From contig NZ_BLPF01000001.1 in assembly GCF_011764425.1 (NCBI RefSeq), positions 983,001 to 1,047,000 on the forward strand: a stretch of 64,000 bases of DNA. Reading direction: 5' to 3'. Below the pieces are notes generated by a model that was not told the origin of the DNA, ran no database searches, and saw only the letters and a program-made list of their open reading frames with translations. Source of the stretch: Phytohabitans houttuyneae. Lineage in GTDB: Bacteria; Actinomycetota; Actinomycetes; Mycobacteriales; Micromonosporaceae. Position 1 is the first letter of the stretch. Every line of letters begins with the position of its first letter. Below, piece by piece: positions 60,877 through 64,000 of this stretch. The translations under genes were made by a program, and so were the position numbers.

Positions 60877-62376
60877 CTATTTCGTGGCCGTCTGCCGCTT
60901 CTTCTCGACGTACCAGGGCCTGTTGATCTCCTCCCACGCACGGTGCCGGATCTCCTCGAGCTTGTCGGCCGGCACGAGGGTTCCGCTCATGTTGGCGTGG
61001 TAGATGTTCATGTTGTCCGGATCGAAGTCCGGGGAGAAGTGCCCTTCGGCGATCGACAGGTCGTAGAGGGCGGAGCCGGGCAGCGGCACCACGACGAAGA
61101 AGCTCGCGGCGTCCATGCCGTACGACATGTGTTCGCGGGCGAGCTGGAGGGTCGTCTCGATCTCCTCCATCGTCTCGTCCGGGTACCCGATCATGTAGTT
61201 GCCGGTGATCCTGAAGTTGTACTCCTTCATCGCGACGATCAGCGACTCGATGTCGGCCATCTCGATGTTCAGCTTGTTGCTGGCGTACTTGCGCATGACC
61301 CGCAGGTTGCCCGTCTCGAACGGCAGGTTGATCTGGGTGAAACCCGCGTTCGCCAGCGCCTCCAGGACCTCGTGGTCCGCCTTCCACTTCTTCAGCAGGT
61401 GGATGATGTTGATGCCGTTCAGGTCGCAGATCGTGAAGCCGGCACCCTGGATCTTCCGCAGCAGCCGCAGCCCCCGCCGCTTGTCACCCAACAGCGAGTC
61501 GTCCTCGATGAAGACGTCCGTCACGCCGAGGTCCTTGAGGAAGTCGAGCTCGGCCAGCACCCGGTCGTCCGACTTCACGCGGAACTTGCCGATCGGCCCG
61601 GCGATGCTGCCCTCCTGCTCGCCGGAGATGTGGCAGTACGCGCAGTGGAACGGGCAGCCCAGCGAGGTCATCAACTGCGCGTACCGCAGCTCGACACCCG
61701 GCTCGAACATGCCCGAGTGCGGCCGGGCAATCTTCCAGTACCGCTTGTTGGGCAGGAGGTCCCAGGCCGGCATCGGCAGCTTGTCCAGGTCCCACACCAC
61801 GTCCTTGGACCGGGCGGGGTTGATCCGGGTGACTCCGCTGGAGTCGACGAACGCCACCCCGTGGATGGACGAGTAGTCCGGGCGGCTCGACTGCCGGACC
61901 GCGTCGATGATCTCCACGATGGTGAACTCGGCCTCCGACAGGCAGACCACGTCGAACCCCGCATCGAAGAACCGTGGCAGGCGGGACCGCGCGTTCACTC
62001 CCCCGGAGATGAGGATCTTGTCCGGGTACGCCTCGCGGATCTGCCGCGCGCAGTGCAGGACCCTCGTCTCCTGGTCCGTGAAGATCGACGAGATGCCGAT
62101 GATGTCGTAGTCCGCCGCCACCTCCAGGACCCGCTCGTCGCTGACTCCGGTGCGCATGTAGCCGCTGGGCAGCATCGTGGGGTTGTCGAACATCTCCTGG
62201 AGCGGGTCGTCCCCGTCACCGACGCAGGCGTCGAAGATCCGCACGTCCACGCCGTGGGCGCGCACCGCACCGGCCAGGTTCGGGTAGGCGAGCGACGCGT
62301 TCGGCTTGTTCGTCGTCCCCACGGGGGACTGGACCGGCGGAGAGAGCAACAGCACCCTGACATCGCGAAGAGCCAT
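60877..62376 (-). CDS. Cobalamin-dependent radical SAM enzyme (copy 2)
   Basis: 499 residues, close paralog of the enzyme at 44913 along the whole length, including the unusual WKIARPHSGMFEPGVELRYAQ block and C241-C245-C248 (GCPFHCAYC). The B12-binding domain (about 1-155) differs more than the SAM core. Two such enzymes could perform successive methylations of one site or act on two substrates. TAGTAT of site 11 ends 6 nt before the ATG: leaderless. No small peptide gene follows it. Confidence 0.88.
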   Translation of the reverse strand: MALRDVRVLLLSPPVQSPVGTTNKPNASLAYPNLAGAVRAHGVDVRIFDACVGDGDDPLQEMFDNPTMLPSGYMRTGVSDERVLEVAADYDIIGISSIFTDQETRVLHCARQIREAYPDKILISGGVNARSRLPRFFDAGFDVVCLSEAEFTIVEIIDAVRQSSRPDYSSIHGVAFVDSSGVTRINPARSKDVVWDLDKLPMPAWDLLPNKRYWKIARPHSGMFEPGVELRYAQLMTSLGCPFHCAYCHISGEQEGSIAGPIGKFRVKSDDRVLAELDFLKDLGVTDVFIEDDSLLGDKRRGLRLLRKIQGAGFTICDLNGINIIHLLKKWKADHEVLEALANAGFTQINLPFETGNLRVMRKYASNKLNIEMADIESLIVAMKEYNFRITGNYMIGYPDETMEEIETTLQLAREHMSYGMDAASFFVVVPLPGSALYDLSIAEGHFSPDFDPDNMNIYHANMSGTLVPADKLEEIRHRAWEEINRPWYVEKKRQTATK

Positions 62377-62385
62377 AGCAAAATA

Positions 62386-62402
62386 CTATCAGTATTTAAA
62401 GC
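62386..62402 (-). promoter_or_regulatory. Cluster motif site 11 (GCTT-N9-ATAG, TAGTAT), leaderless promoter
   Basis: Minus strand; both boxes exact. TAGTAT (62388-62383) lies 6 nt ahead of the ATG at 62376 of radical SAM gene 2. An AAATACT-GAT-AGTATTT inverted repeat overlaps it. Confidence 0.65.
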
Positions 62403-62490
62403 GTTCACAAGACCGCGATGCTGGCGGCAGAGGGCATGACCAGCAACCTTCGACCGTGACCGTCCACAGTGCAGCGCGCCCCCACCTGGG

Positions 62491-62528
62491 CAGCGGTCCG
62501 GGCCACGGCGGACGTCGCGGCAGCTCGC
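62491..62528 (-). repeat. Dispersed GAGCTACCGCGACGTCCG repeat, partial copy D
   Basis: GCGAGCTGCCGCGACGTCCG followed by CCGTGGCCCGGACCGCTG, matching the first two thirds of copies A-C, behind the P450 gene. Confidence 0.6.
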
Positions 62529-62532
62529 CTCT

Positions 62533-63765
62533 TCAGCCCACCGCCACCGGGAAGAGGTCGAGCCCGCGGCCGATCCAGGTGTCGCGCCGGACCGGTTCGC
62601 CGGCGACCGCCATGTCCGGGAAACGGCGCAGCAGGCGGGGAAGCGCGATCCGCGCCTCCATCCTGGACAGTGGCGCGCCGAGGCAGAAGTGGCCGCCGGC
62701 GCCGAGGCTCAGCGGGACGAACGGCGGCCGGTCCGGGTCGAACCGGTCCGGGTGGGCGAAGCGGCGGGGGTCGCGGTTGCCGGCGGCGAGCATGATGACC
62801 AGCTTGGTACCGGCCGGCACCAGCTGGCCGGCGAGCGGGACATCGCTCCCGGCCCACCGGCTCGTCGCCTGCACCGGCGGCTCGAAGCGCAGCGTCTCCT
62901 CGACGTACCCGGTGGCGAAGCCCGGCTCGCCGCGCAGGCGGGCGGCGTGCGCCGGCGTGCGCAGGGCGATCAGCAGCGCGTGGCCGAGCAGGAAGCTCGT
63001 CGTCTCGAAGCCGGCCGTGAGCATCAGCATCATGTTGCCGATCAGCTCGTCGCGGCTGAGCCGCTCCCCTTCGGTGTCGTGCGCCTGGACCAGCGCGCTG
63101 GCAACGTCGTCCGCCGGCGCCGCACGGCGCCGCGCGACGAGGTCGTCGAAGTAGGCGGCCAGCTCGTCCATCGCCGTGTCGGCCACAGCCAGGCGATCCA
63201 CATTGGTGATCCCCTCCAGTGCGATCGTGATCCGTGCCGCCACGTCGCGGAACCACGCCTGGTCCCGCTCGGGAACGCCGAGCAGCTCGCTGATCACGGC
63301 GATCGGCAGGCGCGAGGCGAACTCGGCGATGAAGTCGACCGGCCCGTCCGCGCCCAGCTCGGCCATCCGGTCCAGCAGCCGGTCGGTGACCCGCTCGATC
63401 GGTCCGCGCAGGGCCTCCACCCGCCGCGGCGCGAACCCGTGGCTGACCAGCCGCCGCATCCGCGTGTGGTCCGGCGGGTTCCGGTAGAGCATCGAGTCGG
63501 TGTACGCGCGCAGCGACGAGTGCGCCCGCCAGGCGGGGTAGATCTGGTCGTAGCTCTCCCCGTCCTGCACCCGCAGCCGCGTCTCGCGCAGCGCCTCGTC
63601 GCACTCGGCGTACCCGACGGCCACCATGAGGCCGGGCTTGACCGCGACAAGCCCGCCGTGGGCGCGGATCACCTCGTACAGCGGGTACGGGTCGCGCCGA
63701 CCCTCGGGTGACACCAGGGCGGCCACCGCCTCGCGGGGGCCCATCGTGCGCGTGCCGGCCGGCAT
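62533..63765 (-). CDS. Cytochrome P450
   Basis: 410 residues. I-helix AGFETTSF near 251, ExxR in VEETLRFEPPVQATSRWA near 289-292, and the heme-thiolate loop LGAGGHFCLGAPLSRMEARIAL with Cys361. Actinobacterial soluble class (CYP105/107-like). Probably hydroxylates or couples the cluster product. Start ATG overlaps the stop of the upstream methyltransferase by one base, so they are co-transcribed and belong to an operon that enters from the right edge. Confidence 0.92.
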   Translation of the reverse strand: MPAGTRTMGPREAVAALVSPEGRRDPYPLYEVIRAHGGLVAVKPGLMVAVGYAECDEALRETRLRVQDGESYDQIYPAWRAHSSLRAYTDSMLYRNPPDHTRMRRLVSHGFAPRRVEALRGPIERVTDRLLDRMAELGADGPVDFIAEFASRLPIAVISELLGVPERDQAWFRDVAARITIALEGITNVDRLAVADTAMDELAAYFDDLVARRRAAPADDVASALVQAHDTEGERLSRDELIGNMMLMLTAGFETTSFLLGHALLIALRTPAHAARLRGEPGFATGYVEETLRFEPPVQATSRWAGSDVPLAGQLVPAGTKLVIMLAAGNRDPRRFAHPDRFDPDRPPFVPLSLGAGGHFCLGAPLSRMEARIALPRLLRRFPDMAVAGEPVRRDTWIGRGLDLFPVAVG

Positions 63766-64000
63766 CAGCGGGCCGCGCTGAGCTGGACGACGGACAGCTG
63801 CCGGGCCGGGTGCACGGCCCTCACCGCGAGCCCCACCCGCGCGGCCAGCTCGCCGATCTCGGCGACGCCGCGCGACTTGCCCGCGGTGAGCGTGAGCATC
63901 CGCAGGTCCATGCCGCGCATCGGGGAGGCGCCGTCCGGGCCCACGTTCTCCGCCACGAAGACGGAGCCGGTGGCGCCCGCGGCGGCCGCGCACGCGCGCA
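63765..64000 (-). CDS. O-methyltransferase family 2, C-terminal part (runs off the window)
   Basis: Only the last 77 or so residues are present: GSVFVAENVGPDGASPMRGMDLRMLTLTAGKSRGVAEIGELAARVGLAVRAVHPARQLSVVQLSAA. This is the typical end of dimeric SAM O-methyltransferases (V-E-x-V-x-P-D-G ... D-L-x-M-L-x-L-T-x-G-K-x-R). The N-terminal dimerisation domain and SAM site lie beyond base 64000. It stands upstream of the P450 in the same operon. Confidence 0.75.
   Translation of the reverse strand, partial: RACAAAAGATGSVFVAENVGPDGASPMRGMDLRMLTLTAGKSRGVAEIGELAARVGLAVRAVHPARQLSVVQLSAAR

Noticed and set aside
1-64000. CRISPR arrays, integrases, transposases, prophage genes or rRNA genes
   Set aside because: No repeat-spacer periodicity, no recognisable recombinase or phage protein and no rRNA sequence was seen.
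29185-64000. A polyketide synthase or peptide synthetase core for the cluster
   Set aside because: No ketosynthase, carrier-protein or adenylation motifs occur; the core must lie to the right of the window if it exists.

Overview
The window is very GC-rich (roughly 70 percent or more), gene-dense DNA from an actinomycete, most probably a member of the Micromonosporaceae (Micromonospora, Dactylosporangium or Phytohabitans type). Reasons: the order uvrB, coaE, rpsA, polA and an ANTAR response regulator matches the conserved actinobacterial order (also seen in mycobacteria); GTG and TTG starts and leaderless promoters (TAGGNT placed 6-8 nt before the start codon) are frequent; and families such as DUF7144, DUF1269 and the DUF574-type methyltransferase are typical of this group. 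This is inference from gene content, not from a species marker.

Left half (about 1-29.2 kb) is chromosomal housekeeping. It runs: NlpC/P60 peptidase; TerC under a yybP-ykoY (manganese) riboswitch; a small monooxygenase; a divergent SRPBCC/TetR pair sharing one palindrome; GNAT; an operon uvrB-AraC-VOC; a duplicated-domain lipoprotein; coaE; rpsA; methyltransferase; AI-2E transporter; polA; the branched-chain amino acid uptake operon livK-livH-livM-livG-livF; an ANTAR regulator; a short-variable-arm tRNA with anticodon CAA; and a TldD/PmbA pair. Six apparent single-base frameshifts, all in G or C runs, point to homopolymer errors in the assembly rather than to gene decay.

Right half (about 29.2-64 kb) is most of one flank of a large biosynthetic gene cluster that continues past the right edge. 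It carries deoxy-aminosugar genes: DesII- and DesI-like enzymes; an EryBII-like reductase, TylF-like O-methyltransferase and 2,3-dehydratase; and an operon UDP-glucose dehydrogenase, UDP-glucuronate decarboxylase, sugar aminotransferase, DesVI-like N-methyltransferase. There are one glycosyltransferase, two closely related cobalamin radical SAM enzymes, a P450, several methyltransferases, and sulfur/methionine enzymes (cystathionine-synthase-like, homocysteine methyltransferase, SufS-like). There is also a group of unfamiliar proteins. No PKS or NRPS core lies in the window. The sugar set fits a 2,4-dideoxy-4-(alkylamino)-3-O-methyl-pentose like that of calicheamicin, esperamicin or AT2433; this is inference.

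Two things tie the right half together. First, a fixed-spacing 17-bp motif (RSTT-N9-ATAG, followed by a -10-like TAGNNT) recurs in at least eleven intergenic sites from 34 to 62 kb, pointing into almost every operon, and in three cases lies at the distance expected for a leaderless start. A short AraC-type regulator inside the cluster is a candidate partner. Second, one of these sites points at a full-length clpC placed between sugar genes, which raises the possibility that ClpC is a regulon member with a resistance or target role. A 48-residue membrane peptide gene sits directly behind the first radical SAM gene. Several families of palindromic intergenic repeats are scattered over the whole window.
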